DNA of 64,000 bases from Atrina japonica (GCA_030159075.1 BROG01000138.1:904501-968500), one strand, 5' to 3'. Shown: positions 47,248 to 60,440, numbered from the stretch's first letter. Program-made: numbers and translations. The notes: a model not told the origin generated them from the sequence alone.

Positions 47248-47557
47248 GTTTTGTTTTTTTTTTACATTTTTATATACGATACTGACACGCCCCCATGCAT
47301 TAAATATTCTCATAATACACCCCTGTTCGGAACTTCTCTATTTATAATGCGATCAAAAGAAAAGAATAAAGAATTTCGGGTGTCATCCGATATATTTCAT
47401 TGTCTTCTCGTTCGGTGTCTTCCAAAATCCTGAAACTGAACACGATGACAGGATATTTAATTCTTTGTCGTCCAGAATATTGGAATTAGAAAGTAGATCT
47501 ATGTTGTATGTTGTTATATGTTATAATTTGTAATTCAGACACATGATAAAAAGTTTA

Positions 47558-47676
47558 TATGACCATTTTGGTATCATAATCCTTCTCAGCCTCGATATCA
47601 GCCCGCGGGCCATCGGCCCTAAGGCTGACATCGGGAACCTCGGGCTGAGAGGGAGTATGATATCAAAATGGTCATG
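47558..47676. mobile_element. Small MITE, GC-rich core
   Basis: TGACCATTTTGGTATCATAA on the left is an imperfect inverted copy of the right arm ending AAAATGGTCA, with CTCAGCC/GGCTGAG continuing inwards for a 32-bp stem. The core (CCCGCGGGCCATCGGCCC) is GC-rich and itself partly palindromic. Confidence 0.75.
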
Positions 47677-47766
47677 TGACAATCTCTGTATTTGCATCAT
47701 TTTACTATGAACATGGATATATGTATTATATAGACAATATGATAAAAAAAAGGATACAGACACATG

Positions 47767-47796
47767 TATATATATATATATATATATAATATATAT

Positions 47797-47840
<44 letters not shown>
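47767..47840. repeat. Interrupted (AT)n microsatellite
   Basis: AT units with several AATA interruptions forming a palindrome-like pattern. Confidence 0.9.
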
Positions 47841-48850
47841 TAAATTTTATTTTAATGACATAGTTTCGGCCTCCTGTCACCCGAACTCATTTGGTTAAAA
47901 CTTGAGGATAGAAAATAAGTTGCTTGGTAGAAGCCATAACGTTTCAAACTAACAAAATGGTAATTAGAATGCAGAAAGGTCGCTATGATGTAGTATGACA
48001 AAATTATCTCTAAAACCATAAATACGTGGCCTCCAAGATTAGAGAAGCCTCTCACCTCTAGTCAATGTAGGTTAAATCCTACTGGAACCTGAGTCCATTT
48101 TGTGAGAAGGTTTGTCAGTTTACTTGCAGATTGGCAGCTAATGGTCTGTTCCCGGATACATTGTAACCATGTTCTCTGCTCCGCCATTAAAACCTGACCA
48201 TCATCATATAACTGAAAAATTGTGGAGTGTGGCACAAACTTAAAACAACATTCAAACAAACAAAAATATTTACAGTGTATTGGATTATTTATACGCCTTA
48301 TTTATTATATATGTTGTTGAAATAAAAGGAATTGATCAACGATGAAACTAGAATAATGATCGCTTTACTTTGATTTACCAGGGGGTCTTGTATAGAATCT
48401 ACTTTTATCTGGTTTTATTGAACATTATACAATAAACTTAAATACAAACAATGATTTGATAATATTGTTATCCACTGTTGGTCTGTTTGCAAGTCAAGAG
48501 CCTCTCAAGAATTATGAACTTTATCACTCCAGAACTCATGATTGTAAAGTTGAAGTAATCGTATTTTCCTGGGACATCTTACGGACATTTTTTAGTGTGG
48601 AATCGGGAAGTCTCTCATTGAATATCACATCAAATGTAATGCCGGACTGAAATACCATACTACATGTATCTCACCTATCGACTGTACATCATAGTTTTGT
48701 CATTTGCTAACTTTTAGATTGAATAGTCGTGTGCCCATTTTTAAAATTAAAATTTAAGTTAGCAAGTGACAATATGTGCGATTTCAAAAGACCTGTTCGA
48801 GTTGTTCCGTTCCGTCTTGGTTCGTCATAATAGTATGTACTTTCAAACTC
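47841..48850. other. No supported gene
   Basis: A minus-strand segment at about 48062-48245 shares a CCACACTCCACAATTTT-type block with about 38020-38050, perhaps another dispersed repeat. No gene. Confidence 0.4.
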
Positions 48851-49203
48851 TTACACAGAGTTGTCGGTCCTTTCACTCCTCAACAATCTCTGTCAGCGTG
48901 TAAAAAGAAGTCTCAAATCACGTGGTCATGTAACCTACAGAGTGTATATAAAAAACCAAAATACACAGAGTAAGGAAACCTTTCGCAAGAATGCAGTCTC
49001 TATATTTATATCCATTTGTAAAACGTATTTTCATCTCAAACAGTATTTTTCTATGTCAGCACTACAACATATGCTAAACCTGAGGCCGATATCTTAAAAA
49101 GAGCAAAATCTATAGTAGATTGAAATATTATACCACAAAGTGACAAAACTCGAGAAGTTAATAGAGTTTGCTGAGGAGTGCAATGAACGACAACTCTGTG
49201 TAA
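48851..49203. mobile_element. MITE, copy 1 of a tandem pair (353 bp)
   Basis: The left end TTACACAGAGTTGTCGGTCC is the inverted copy of the right end ACGACAACTCTGTGTAA with one mismatch. CACTCCTCA/TGAGGAGTG continues inwards. The second copy, same orientation, is at 49438-49814. Confidence 0.8.
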
Positions 49204-49246
49204 TATATTGAAAATGTAGGGCACCAGCACAACCTGGAAATGGGAT

Positions 49247-49437
49247 ATTATTCAGTGCTAAGTGCAAGATTTGAATATCAGCCTATAGGAAAGTAATTTC
49301 ACTTGCCATCTGTACAAGACAGAACATTTATGTAAATTTTGTTCCTCGCAGATGAACTGAAAAAATATATTACTAAATGTCGTCGATGTAAATATTACGA
49401 AACCGGAAGTGATCTTGCCCCACTTTGTGTTGAAATC
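49247..49437. repeat. Dispersed repeat, second copy of 9178-9385
   Basis: It lies exactly between the two MITE copies. It shares the ordered blocks CAGTGCTAAGTGC, GCCTATAGGAA, GATGAACTGAAA and GATGTAAATATTAC with the copy at 9178. Confidence 0.6.
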
Positions 49438-49814
49438 CAATCTCTTACACAGATCTAGAGTTTGTTGATCCTTGCACTAGTACTCCTCAACAATCTCTGC
49501 AAACGTCTAAAATGAAGTCCCCAAACACGTGGTCTTGTAACCCACAGTATGTATATAAAAACCAAATTAAACAGAGTGAGGAAACTTTCCGTAAAAATAT
49601 AGTCCCCATATTTATATCCATTTTTAAAAAAGGTATTTTCGCCTAAAACAGTATTTTATTCCATCTAAGCACTAAAACTGTGTGAAAAAAGACTAATACA
49701 TTATAAAGAACAAAATCTGTAGTAGATTTATATATTTGGCCAAAATTGGCAAAGGTCGAGACATTGACAGAAATTGATGAGGAGTGCAAGGACCGATAAC
49801 TCTGTAAGAGATTG
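49438..49814. mobile_element. MITE, copy 2 of the pair (377 bp)
   Basis: The ends CAATCTCTTACACAG and CTCTGTAAGAGATTG are inverted with one mismatch. The interior aligns with copy 1 in the same orientation (ACGTGGTCTTGTAACCCACA, TATTTATATCCATTT, AAATCTGTAGTAGATT). Confidence 0.8.
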
Positions 49815-51360
49815 CTATTTCAACTGACGCCATGCACTAGTACGAAATGTTATATGTAAAAGGCTGAATTTGGAGTTTTATCAAAGTAAACAGTCCTCAT
49901 ACCAATAATGGAATAAAAGAGAGCTGAACATCAGAATTAATTAATGAGATCTAACGGACAAACAAGTCTACAATTAAAGACCAAAGAAAGGACGCGTGGT
50001 TTGCATAACACTGTACGTGTTACATACATGTACAATACAAATATATTGATATATTCCCTCGTAGATGCCACATTTCGACAACCTTATTAACATTGTCTAA
50101 ATGGAGTTTTCGAGTAGACTAGGGTAAAAATTCTCTAGAATTAGATGTACTGATGAACTACTCCGACCTAACAGATCGCTACAGGGGATATGTTCCAACC
50201 AGCCGTATGATACACATTTATTAACTGGTATAATTTAGATTTCTTTTACTTAGGACATGCCAATTCTACTACTTACATACAAAGATAATATCTTAATGTA
50301 TTTGGCGTATATATCTTGATCTTCATAAGTGGCTTTTAGCTTATAGCATGAATATAATAATTATAAGCAATAAAATATGTGTTTCTACTGTATTAAATGA
50401 CTGACGACATTGTTGTCAGCTTGGATGTACAGAATGAGTAGATAGCTGAGTATACGAAATGTATGTCGGTACTTCCCTATAGTATATCTGCCTCTCACCT
50501 GACCACAGGTATGTCAACTGTTTTGTACAGTAATTACATCGGCAATTGTCGGGCGAAAGTTTGCGTATTTAGTTTCATCACGCTTCAGAAAGTCAAGAAC
50601 AAGAGATATGGCATATAAAAATAATATTTCACTTTATACTGTTGTGTCTACGACTGGGTGATTTTTAGCCACTTACAAGATATGTTGTACATCGTATAAC
50701 AAAAGTGAGAGGAAAGAAGAAACACCATAGTAATTCGTATACTTGAGCCTGAAAAATCCACAAGATTTTTACAATTTTGGGATGTTTAAATCACTGAAGC
50801 ACGAAAACTGGGTATCATTCATCAAATGTATGGTTTTATATCCTGGGGAAGATTTATAAAACACATCATAGGATGAAGTACCTGTATATATGTAATTAAG
50901 GGTCGCAGGTAAACACCCCGTTTATAGGTACTACAAGTGTCTTTATTCTAACTATAGAAGGACTGTAGGAATATTAGCCATAAACAATACCGACACAAGT
51001 GTTTATCGACATTCTAAATATCTACTTCTTTGTAGAGTGACTGAACCGAGAGTTCATAGTTCAAAGGGGAAACAGGCAGCTATAATAGCGAACATATCAT
51101 CAGGTAAGTGTCATCAATTATTTATTGTCAAGATGTTAAAACTGATGCATTTAATTTCCGATAAGGTAGATAGATCAAAATAAAACTTTAGAACATTGGA
51201 ACGATATGGAATAATTTTTCATATTTACATGTACTCTTGTAGAAAATAGCTTTAAGCTAATTTAGAGGGTACGGCGAGATATTAAGTGCAAGGAATAAGT
51301 AATACGCACTCTCGCTCCTTTTAAAATGTAACTATGATTTTATAACTATACGTGAATATG
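49815..51360. other. No supported gene
   Basis: AT-rich; no coding frame above 60 codons. Confidence 0.45.
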
Positions 51361-51387
51361 GAGAGAGAGAGAGAGAGAGAGAGAGTA

Positions 51388-51480
<93 letters not shown>
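51361..51480. repeat. (GA)n then (TA)n microsatellites
   Basis: About 12 GA units (51361-51386), a short GTAGGCA spacer, then about 45 TA units. Confidence 0.95.
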
Positions 51481-51482
<2 letters not shown>

Positions 51483-52427
51483 ACACAATATAGCCATACA
51501 AAGGTTTGTTTTGAGAGAAGATCTGCTGGATTCCTTAATCATAGTTGTTTAAATGTTGGTTAATGTCATGCAAAAATGGTCATTTGAAGTTAAAGTAAGT
51601 TTTGATGTTATTTATAAGGATTAATTCTAGTGAGTCCATTTTTTGTCCAAACGTTTTTATGCAAAAGAGTTCTTTATGGCACCCCACCCACCCATTCTTA
51701 AAATACCCATTAAAAAGATGTTTGAATGCTATGTAAAACACTTGTATGACCTCCTATCAATTAAATTTATTTCTATTAAAGATAATCAAAATAAAATAAA
51801 ACATATTTATAGTTGAAACAATTCCGAGTTTGGGTGCCATTGAAGATCGACTCTTACCTATACACCGACAGGATAAAGAATGTCAAAATATATGTACTCT
51901 GTCTGTGATCCATTTCACACCTGACTTGCAATATAAATTGCACCTTTACCTAAATTGAATGTTATGCAGAATGCTAGAGTATGTATATAGATAAAATGAT
52001 TCTTTATTTAAAACCCTAAATTGAAGGCTGATATTTAATCTCAACGTACATAAAATTTACACAGATGTCAAAAAATAGAAAGGATATTGCTTCGAGTTGG
52101 ATTCATATTTCAGTACAGTACTGAAATGACACTTGACAAAATATTCAGAACTTCGACTAATATATCCGCTGACATGATGTAGTATTTCTGTTTCTATGTT
52201 GAATCACTCACAGGACATGACACCTGTTTGTTATGCCGTTTTATTTTTGTTAACACTGTCCACAGGCGTATTAATTTCGTGTTAGAATAAATAAATCATT
52301 ATAAAGAAATATTTTACATGACTTTTAGAATTTTGGGGTAGTAACAAGAGCATCTATAGGCTTCTTTATTGGTCATTTCGAATCCACAACTATTTGTATC
52401 TACGGTTACATTATATTACATTTCAGA
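51481..52427. other. Nothing recognised
   Basis: Non-coding. CAGTACAGTACTGA near 52111 is a small palindrome. Confidence 0.45.
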
Positions 52428-52429
52428 AC

Positions 52430-52499
<70 letters not shown>
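52428..52499. repeat. (GA)n microsatellite
   Basis: GTGTGAGAG leading into about 33 GA units with one CA interruption. Confidence 0.95.
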
Positions 52500-53144
52500 T
52501 TTTCTGGCTATTTAAACCCTTGCACACCCCAAAATCTCGTTGGCATTATGTTGATATTTAAATGATTTTATCAACTTTTATCTATCACTGGTACAGAAAT
52601 AGGTTAGGTCATATAAGTGCAAACTGGCCGTGTATTTGAGGTGAAATGTGGGGCTGTAATTACCTATGAGGCAGATGAGACAACTGCCTCAGGAGTTGCC
52701 TCATTTGAGTTTTTGCCAATTTTTTTTATATAAATAATGTCATGAAAATGTTTGAAAACAGTGTTATTTTTATCTAAATATTCAATTTTCTCCCAACTTA
52801 GAGGGCCTCAGGCGGCCCCAAACCCCTGCCCCACCTGTTTTCGGCCCTGAAATGGGATGACCAATGTCCACTGTATTTAATATTTCAGTGAAGCACAAAT
52901 TTAAGATCAACTGATCTAGTTTATGTCTCTTGTGTTATCTGTTCAAACTGAATAAAATGTCTTACACATAAGCTATTTGGCTTGCATTAAATTTTCTATT
53001 CTTACACAGACCAGGGCGAACATACATCGATTTTAACAAAAATTTCCGTTCACATTACTACTGCTGACAATATAAACTAGCTGATAGTACTACCCAGTTT
53101 AATCTAAAGCAAGGATTTGACCAACAATAAGCTAGCACAAATGC
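52500..53144. other. No supported gene
   Basis: A stretch at 52660-52860 with GAGGCAGATGAGACAACTGC and GGCCTCAGGCGGCCCC looks repeat-like and is GC-richer than its surroundings, but has no clear ends. Confidence 0.4.
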
Positions 53145-53179
<35 letters not shown>

Positions 53180-53182
53180 TTT
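53145..53182. repeat. (TTTA)n microsatellite
   Basis: About nine TTTA units. Confidence 0.95.
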
Positions 53183-53449
53183 GATATTATTTTATTCAGA
53201 TATCATTGTGTCCCTATTGATAACTTGTAAATGAGTATTATAAAAATACCATTTTTTAGTAATGTACCCATTTTCAATTAGAAAATTTGAAATGAATAAA
53301 CAACACTTAAAAATTTTATTCAAGTCCTTTGGATGAAACATAACTAGTTCTGGCAATCTTTCCCATTAATGGTCCAATGGAAGTGTTACTGATATTTGAC
53401 CATAAAATATTTGGTCCCTTAACTGTTCCTGTTGGTGTTGTAAACAAAA

Positions 53450-53735
53450 GAGCCGGCCTGGCTCAGTCGGTAGTGCGCTCGACTCTGGATCGTGAGGTCT
53501 TGAGTTCGAGTCCCGCCGGCGACAGGTTGGTTTCCTGTCTTTCGGATGAGACAGTAAAAACTGGAGGTCCCGTGTCACAGTAGGTGTCGGGCACGTTAAA
53601 GAACCCTCACTGCTCAATGGCCGTAAGTGCCGAGCATAGGCCAAAATTTGAAGCCCTTCACCGGCATTTGGTGACGTCTCCATATAAGTGAAATATTCTT
53701 GAGTGGGACGTTAAACAACAATAAACAAACAAACA
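53450..53735 (+). mobile_element. tRNA-derived SINE, family A, copy 2
   Basis: Full length, with A box TGGCTCAGTCGGTAGTG, B box GAGTTCGAGTCCC, and the same body and AAACAAACAAACA tail as the copy at 30449. Perfect 11-bp target duplications TGTAAACAAAA lie at 53439-53449 and 53736-53746. Opposing frames across it (53366-53683 minus, 53377-53583 plus) are SINE translations, not genes. Confidence 0.95.
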
Positions 53736-54223
53736 TGTAAACAAAAACTACACAGGTGTTTACTTTTACTTTATGTCTGGTGCGCATATCCATCAAAGAA
53801 AGTATCACTTGATTTACACCGCGTAAACTGAATTAACTACATGCACCTGATTAAAATGAACAAGTTATAACCGAGGTTCAAAGGTTCACATGCATTTTTA
53901 CATGTAAATCTGAGAATGATTCTTTCATTTACACCTGTGCGGCACGCTGCGACAGATGTTAATTACCTGAATGTAATAAACAGCGAAGGTACCAGAAATA
54001 GATACCAGATTTTGATTGCAATTTACAGTTGTTCATGACAAGCGTTAATGGTAAATTGATTCTGTATGGTACGCAAGTGATGTATTGAAAAAAAGGATCA
54101 TCTCTGATTAAATGAATATGTCTATACGACGGCACATATTCTAACCTCTGTACCAGAGGTCAACATGTAAATTGAGAAGACAAAATAATTAAGGTAAAAA
54201 GACTGAATTGAAAAAAAGAGATG
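53736..54223. other. Nothing recognised
   Basis: Non-coding DNA between a SINE and the 33-bp array. Confidence 0.5.
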
Positions 54224-57200
54224 TGAAATTGTTACCCATCTGATACACGGTATTATAGAAATTGTTACCCACCGTGATACACTGTGATATAGAAATTGTT
54301 ATTATAGAAATTGTTACCCAGTGATGATTGTTACCCACCTGTACACTGATATAGAAATGTTACACACCTGTTACCCACCTGATACCCACCTGATACACAG
54401 TATTATAGTTGTTACCCACCTGATACACAGTATTATAGAAATTGTTACCCACCTGATACACTGTGATATTGTTAGAAATTGTTGTTACCCACTGATACAC
54501 AGTATTACCCACTGTACACAGTATTATAGAAATTGTTACCCACCTGATACACAGTATTATAGAAATATGATATATTATAGAAATTGTTACCCCTGATACA
54601 CAGTATTATAGAAATACCCACCTGATGATTATAGAAATTGTTACCCACCTGATACACTGTGATATAGAAATACCCACCTGATATATTATAGAAATTGTTA
54701 CCTACCACAGTATTATAGAAATTGTTACCCACCTGATACACTGTGATATAGAAATTGTTACCCACCTGATACACAGTATTATAGAAATTGTTACCCACCT
54801 GATACACAGTATTATAGAAATTGTTACCCACCTGATACACAGTATTATAGAAATTGTTACCCACCTGATACACTGTGATATAGAAATTGTTATGATACAC
54901 AGTATTATAGAAATTGTTACCTACCTGATACACTGTGATATAGAAATTGTTACCCACCTGATACACAGTATTATAGAAATTGTTACCCACCTGATACACT
55001 GTGATATAGAAATTGTTACCCACCTGATACACAGTATTATAGAAATTGTTACCCACCTGATACACTGTGATATAGAAATTGTTACCTACCTGATACACTG
55101 TGATATAGAAATTGTTACCCACCTGATACACTGTGATATAGAAATTGTTACCCACCTGATACACTGTGATATAGAAATTGTTACCCACCTGATACACAGT
55201 ATTATAGAAATTGTTACCTACACTGTGTTATAGAAATTGTTACTCACCTGATACACAGTATACCCACAGATACACTGTGATATAGAAATTGTTACCTACC
55301 TGATACACTGTGTTATAGAAATTGTTACCCACCTGATACACAGTATTATAGAAATTGTTACTCACCTGATACACAGTATTATAGAAATTGTTACCCACCT
55401 GATACACAGTATTATAGAAATTGTTACCCACCTGATACACAGTGTTTTGTTACCCACCTGATACACAGTGATATAGAAATTGTTACTCACCTGATACACA
55501 GTGATATAGAAATTGTTACTCACCTGATACACAGTATTATAGAAATTGTTACTCACCTGATACACAGTGTTATAGAAATTGTTACCCACCTGATACACAG
55601 TGATATAGAAATTGTTACCCCACCTGATACATTTATAGAAATTGTTACCACCTGATACACAGTACACATACCCTGTGATATAGAAATTGTTACCCAATAC
55701 ACAGTTGTGTTACCCACCTGATACACAGTATTATAGTTGTTACCCACCTGATACACAGTATTATAGAAATTGTTACCTACCTGATACACAGTATTATAGA
55801 AATTGTTACCCACCTGATGCACTGTGATATAGGAATTGTTACCTACCTGATACACTGTGATATAGAAATTGTTACACTGATACACTGTGATATAGAAATT
55901 GTTACCCACCTGATGCACTGTGATATAGGAATTGTTACCTACCTGATACACTGTGATATAGAAATTGTTACCCACCTGATACACTGTGTATAGTTTGTTA
56001 CCCACCTGAGACTGTGATATAGGAATTGTTACCTACCTGATACACTGATATAGAAATTGTTACCACCTGATACACAGTATTATAGAAATTGTTACCTACC
56101 TGATACACTGTGATATACCCACCTGATACACAGTATTATAGGAATTGTTACCCCTGATACCTGATATAGGAATTGTTACCCACACCTGTACACAGTATTA
56201 TAGAAATTGTTACCCACCTGATACACTGTGATATAGAAATTGTTACACCTGATACACAGTGTTATAGAAATTGTTACCCACCTGATACACTGTATATAGA
56301 AATTGTTACCCACCTGATATATTATAGTTGTTACCTACACACAGTGGAATTGTTACCTACCTGATACACTGTGATATAGAAATTGTTACCCACCTGATAC
56401 ACTGTGATATAGGAATTGTTACCTACCTGATACACAGTATTATAGGAATTGTTACCCACCTGATACACAGTGTTATAGAAATTGTTACCCACCTGATACA
56501 CAGTGTTATAGAAATTGTTGATACATGTGATATAGAAATTGTTACTACAATCAAGTGTTATAGAAATTGTTACCCACCTGATACATCTCCCATGATACAC
56601 ACCCACCTGATACCCAGTATTATAGAAATTCCCACCTGATACACAGTGAATAGAAATTGTTACCCTCCTGATACACAGTATTATAGGAATTGTTACCACC
56701 TGATACACTTGATATAGAAATTTGTTACCCACCTGATACCTGTGATATAGAAATTGTTACCCACCTTCACAGTATTATAGAAATTGTTACCCACCTGATA
56801 CATGATATAGAAATTGTTACCCAATTATTGGAATTGTCTGATACACAGTATTATAGAAATTGTTACCCACTGAGAAATTGTTACCCACCTGATACACTAT
56901 ATATTTGTTACCCAATCACTGTGATTAGAAATTGTTACCCATGATACACTGTGATATAGAAATTGTTACCCACCTGTACACTTGATTAATACCAATTGTT
57001 ACCCACCTGGTGATATAGAAATTGTTACCCACCTGATACACAGTGTTTTTTGTTACCCACCTGATACACAGTATTATAGAAATTGTTACCCACCTGATAC
57101 ACAGGATATAGAAATTGTTACTTTGTTTATAGGAATTGTTTGTACACTGTTTAGAAATTGTTACCCACTGATACACAGTATTATAGAAATTGTTACCCAC

Positions 57201-57625
57201 CTGATACACACAGTATTAGAAATTGTTACCCACCTGATACACTGAATATAGAAATTGTTACCCACCTGATACACTGTGATATAGAAATTGTTACCGGTGA
57301 ATAGAAATTGTTACCTACCTGATACACAGTGTTATAGGAATTGTTACCTACCTGATACACTGTGTTATAGGAATTGTTACCCACCTGATACACTGTGATA
57401 TAGAAATTGTTACACCTTATGTGATATAGAAATTGTTACACCTGATACACAGTGAGGAATTGTTCCTACCTGATACACTGTGTTATAGGAATTGTTACCC
57501 ACCTGCTGTTATAGGAATTGTTACCCGGATACACAGTATTATAGAAATTGTTACCCACCTGATACACAGTATTATAGGAATTGTTACCTACCTGATACAC
57601 AGTATTATAGGAATTGTTACCTACA
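54224..57625. repeat. 33-bp satellite array, 3.4 kb
   Basis: About 100 monomers of the type TTGTTACCCACCTGATACAC plus an AGTATTATAGAAA or TGTGATATAGAAA end. The two end-types alternate in places (54890-55090), giving a 66-bp dimer, and elsewhere run as homogeneous blocks. Many monomers are truncated, especially at 54240-54720 and 55980-57450. The period being 11 codons leaves frames open on both strands, up to 230 codons on the minus strand with repeat YQVGNNFYNTV; these are artefacts. Confidence 0.97.
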
Positions 57626-57639
57626 ATCAATTTTATCAT

Positions 57640-57845
57640 CATCTCCGTCACACCAACCCTGATTTTGGAACTATTTTGAAATACCAATCCTTGGTTTGTG
57701 ATCCTACTTCTGTAACTATCATGCCAATTTTGGGTCTCGGAACTAGTATCTATAATTATACCAATCATTGGTTTGGCATCCAGTTTCTGTAATTATTAAT
57801 ACCAATTCTGGGTCTGGAATCAAGTTTTTTATACTAATCTTGGGT
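57640..57845. repeat. Degenerate minisatellite, about 55-60 bp
   Basis: Diverged units are built from ACCAATC-TTGGTTTG, TTCTGTAA-TAT and CCAATT-TGGGTCT blocks. It starts immediately after the 33-bp array and ends at the SINE. Confidence 0.6.
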
Positions 57846-57848
57846 CTC

Positions 57849-58106
57849 TTTGTTTGTTTGTTGTTGTTTAACGTCCCACTCAAGAATCTTTCACTCATAA
57901 GGAGAAGTCACCAAATGAGGCTTCATTTTGATGCTCGGTACTTATGGTCATTGAGCAATGAGGGGTCTTTAACGTGCAACACCTGCTGCGACACGGGACC
58001 TCGAGTTTTATTGTCTCACCCGAAAGACAGGAAACCAACCTGTCACCGGCTGGACTCGAACATGCGACCTTACGATCAAGAGCCGAGCGCGCTACCGACT
58101 GAGCTC
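57849..58106 (-). mobile_element. tRNA-derived SINE, family A, copy 3 (older)
   Basis: The reverse complement starts with GAGCTCAGTCGGTAGCGCGC and a B box GTTCGAGTCC-like region. It ends GTGGGACGTTAAACAACAAC with an AAACAAACA tail. Substitutions and small indels put it well below the 97 percent shared by copies 1 and 2. No target duplication is evident. The plus frame 57768-58172 is antisense to it. Confidence 0.9.
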
Positions 58107-60152
58107 ATGATACTCCGTATAATGTTGAGAATTGAAACGTCCACGTATCAAGCTGGTGTAAATGGTTGGTAGGTGAAGCTACAATATGAATAATATATAA
58201 GATGTGGGTGTTTGTTTATTTCGTTTTTCTTTCTTTTTTGTTTTTTGTTTGTTTGTTTGTTTTTGTTTGTCGCGAACCAGATTTCTGAACAGCTGAAGAC
58301 GTCATTTATCTCTTCTAGCGACTGATGTAGACACTATGCACTCTGTATTCATAAAAGGAATTAGTTCTGCATTGCCAATTGCAAATAATCCCACTGTAAT
58401 GAAGTGAAACCAAAACATGTGTTCCATTACTAGTTTATATTGAATCTGAAGCAATGCATCATTAAAAGGTTGGTTGTCTGTGTTTTATGATTAGATACGA
58501 TGCCAAGGGAATGCATAAATCCGAAAAGACATACGGATGAACAGAAATGTACAAAAGTATCCGACATGAAAACAAAATAATCTCAAGTCAACATGTCAAT
58601 CACCGTGAAAATTAGACAAATCGGGCCGTGTTTTAATCGATATATTTATTGTATAAAGTCAGTTTAATAAAGTGAAAAGCTCTCCGCGGTATTGATATTT
58701 CAGGTAAGCGAGATATATCAAGTCGCCATCACCGTTTCACTATCCAATTTTCATATCCGTTATATTGTTGTCTGTTATACATGTAGTCTTTATGAACCAT
58801 AAAACAGACCCTTTGTTCAATCTATAAATATCTCTTTTGGGTTTTCTTCGATATATTTACAAAATTAGATCTAATTTCCATATTACGTCAAAATAGAATT
58901 AAATTCAGTCTTTTCGAGTGGGTTTTTATTGACAAATCATTGACTGGGTTTTCTCTTTCTTTTTTCACCGTAAGGCACAGGTAAAATTTTGCCTGAAGTA
59001 TAAACTTTAGAATAAACACCGCCAAAGATATCTTCCGGTAAAATAAATTTAATCTAGATAAGTCCCTCGTGTTGGCGTGCTCTGTGTGAAAAAGAACTTT
59101 TGTCCTACGTTCCGTCTCTATTCAAATGGAGGGCGCTCCATAATTTTGCCTGATATATGGCTACGGAACTTCATGATAAGTAAAAGTCTTCATCACTTTT
59201 TGCTGAATGTTGATTGAAATGCTGGGAAAAAATAGGCGTAGCCAATCTGTTGCACAGAGAAGAGATGTCACATGATTGTTCGATCGGGACAAGTTACGCT
59301 GAACGCGAACAGTATAAACACACGCACATGATGTAGCGTACAGAACAAGCTACTGTGCCGTGTAAATGTACGTGCAGGACGAACGAAATAAAATGGAATA
59401 TATGTGAAGACATTTTCAAAACGGGATTTTTTATTACTTCGTAGCAAGATGAAAAGGGACATTTGCTTCGGGGCACAAACTTCCTCAAAGGTAGGGGAAA
59501 ATTTAGTTTCACTTTCTTATTGTATTATAATCATTATAATGATTTAAAATCTCATTGACTTAATATAAGGATAACTAAACCGTTCAATAAATAATTTAAA
59601 TAGCACATCGCAGTCAATTAAATTCCAAGCCACATATTACCATATTGAATTGAAATATTCCTTTGAATAAGTGGCCTGAAGCGGAAAAACAACAAGTAAA
59701 TGTATCTTTATTTAGATAATTGTACCGATATTTTACACTGAGGAACAGATTTTAGTTGGGAAAAACTTTAATGAAGAAGAGCTTTGTAGAGCTAATTGAA
59801 AATTTAGCCTACCTGCTTTTTACCTGCATTGTACATATTGTCTGTATCACATTGACAAAATGAAAAGCCAGTGTTCTGAGAATAGGGGCTGGGGAGGGAG
59901 TCGAATGCGCCAGATTGCATTAATTTTATTGTAGAGCTATATAAGGAAACGAACAACTTCCATTAATACAATATACAGATTGAATTCTGGATTTATAAAC
60001 ATTAAGATTTTTCTGTCTCCACATCCTGAGAAAAATGAAGCTAATTCATTGACCAAATTTCTACAGCTTAACTAAATTATTACAGAAGAAAGTATTATTA
60101 TAAAAGAAAAGGGGCATGCATTGATTGATGTTAAGCTAAATGAGATATTACC
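58107..60152. other. No supported gene
   Basis: Includes TTTG/TTTC-rich simple sequence at 58210-58270. Minus frames at 59268-59512 overlap each other and are unrecognised. Confidence 0.4.
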
Positions 60153-60440
60153 CACAGGTACTTGAGGACAGGAATTTGTATTTTTTTTTTTTTTGTTAAT
60201 TTATTATTATTTGCTATATTACTAAACGCTACTGATGTAATTTTATTTAATTTCGAGTTTTTTTTTAGTTTATAGTATGCCCCGTTTCTGATGATATATA
60301 TCATCAGAAACGGGTCATAATATAAACTGGGGGAAAAACATAAAAATTAAATAAAATTATATCAATAGCGTTGAGTAACATTGCAAATAATAATTAATTA
60401 ACAAAATAAAAAAAAAATCCTGTCCTCAAGTACTTGTGAT
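60153..60440. repeat. Spacer-free palindrome, about 288 bp
   Basis: The two arms meet at GATGATATATATCATC (60290-60305) with no loop. CCCCGTTTCTGATGATATAT faces its own complement perfectly, and outer blocks such as GTACTTGAGGACAGGA pair with their inverses near 60418-60434. Small indels occur in the poly-A/poly-T parts. Either a fold-back element or a head-to-head inverted duplication. Confidence 0.85.

Noticed and set aside
52660..52860. GAGGCAGATGAGACAACTGC region as a possible transposon or exon
   Set aside because: GC-richer and repeat-like, but no ends, second copy in the window or coding frame could be shown.
53366..53683. 105-codon minus frame resembling database hypothetical proteins
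   Set aside because: It is the antisense of a full-length SINE with target duplications; the plus frame at 57768-58172 is likewise antisense to SINE copy 3.
54505..55197. 230-codon minus-strand frame with repeat YQVGNNFYNTV
   Set aside because: It is the 33-bp satellite read in frame. The opposite strand is equally open, monomers are truncated out of frame elsewhere, and there is no start or domain context.
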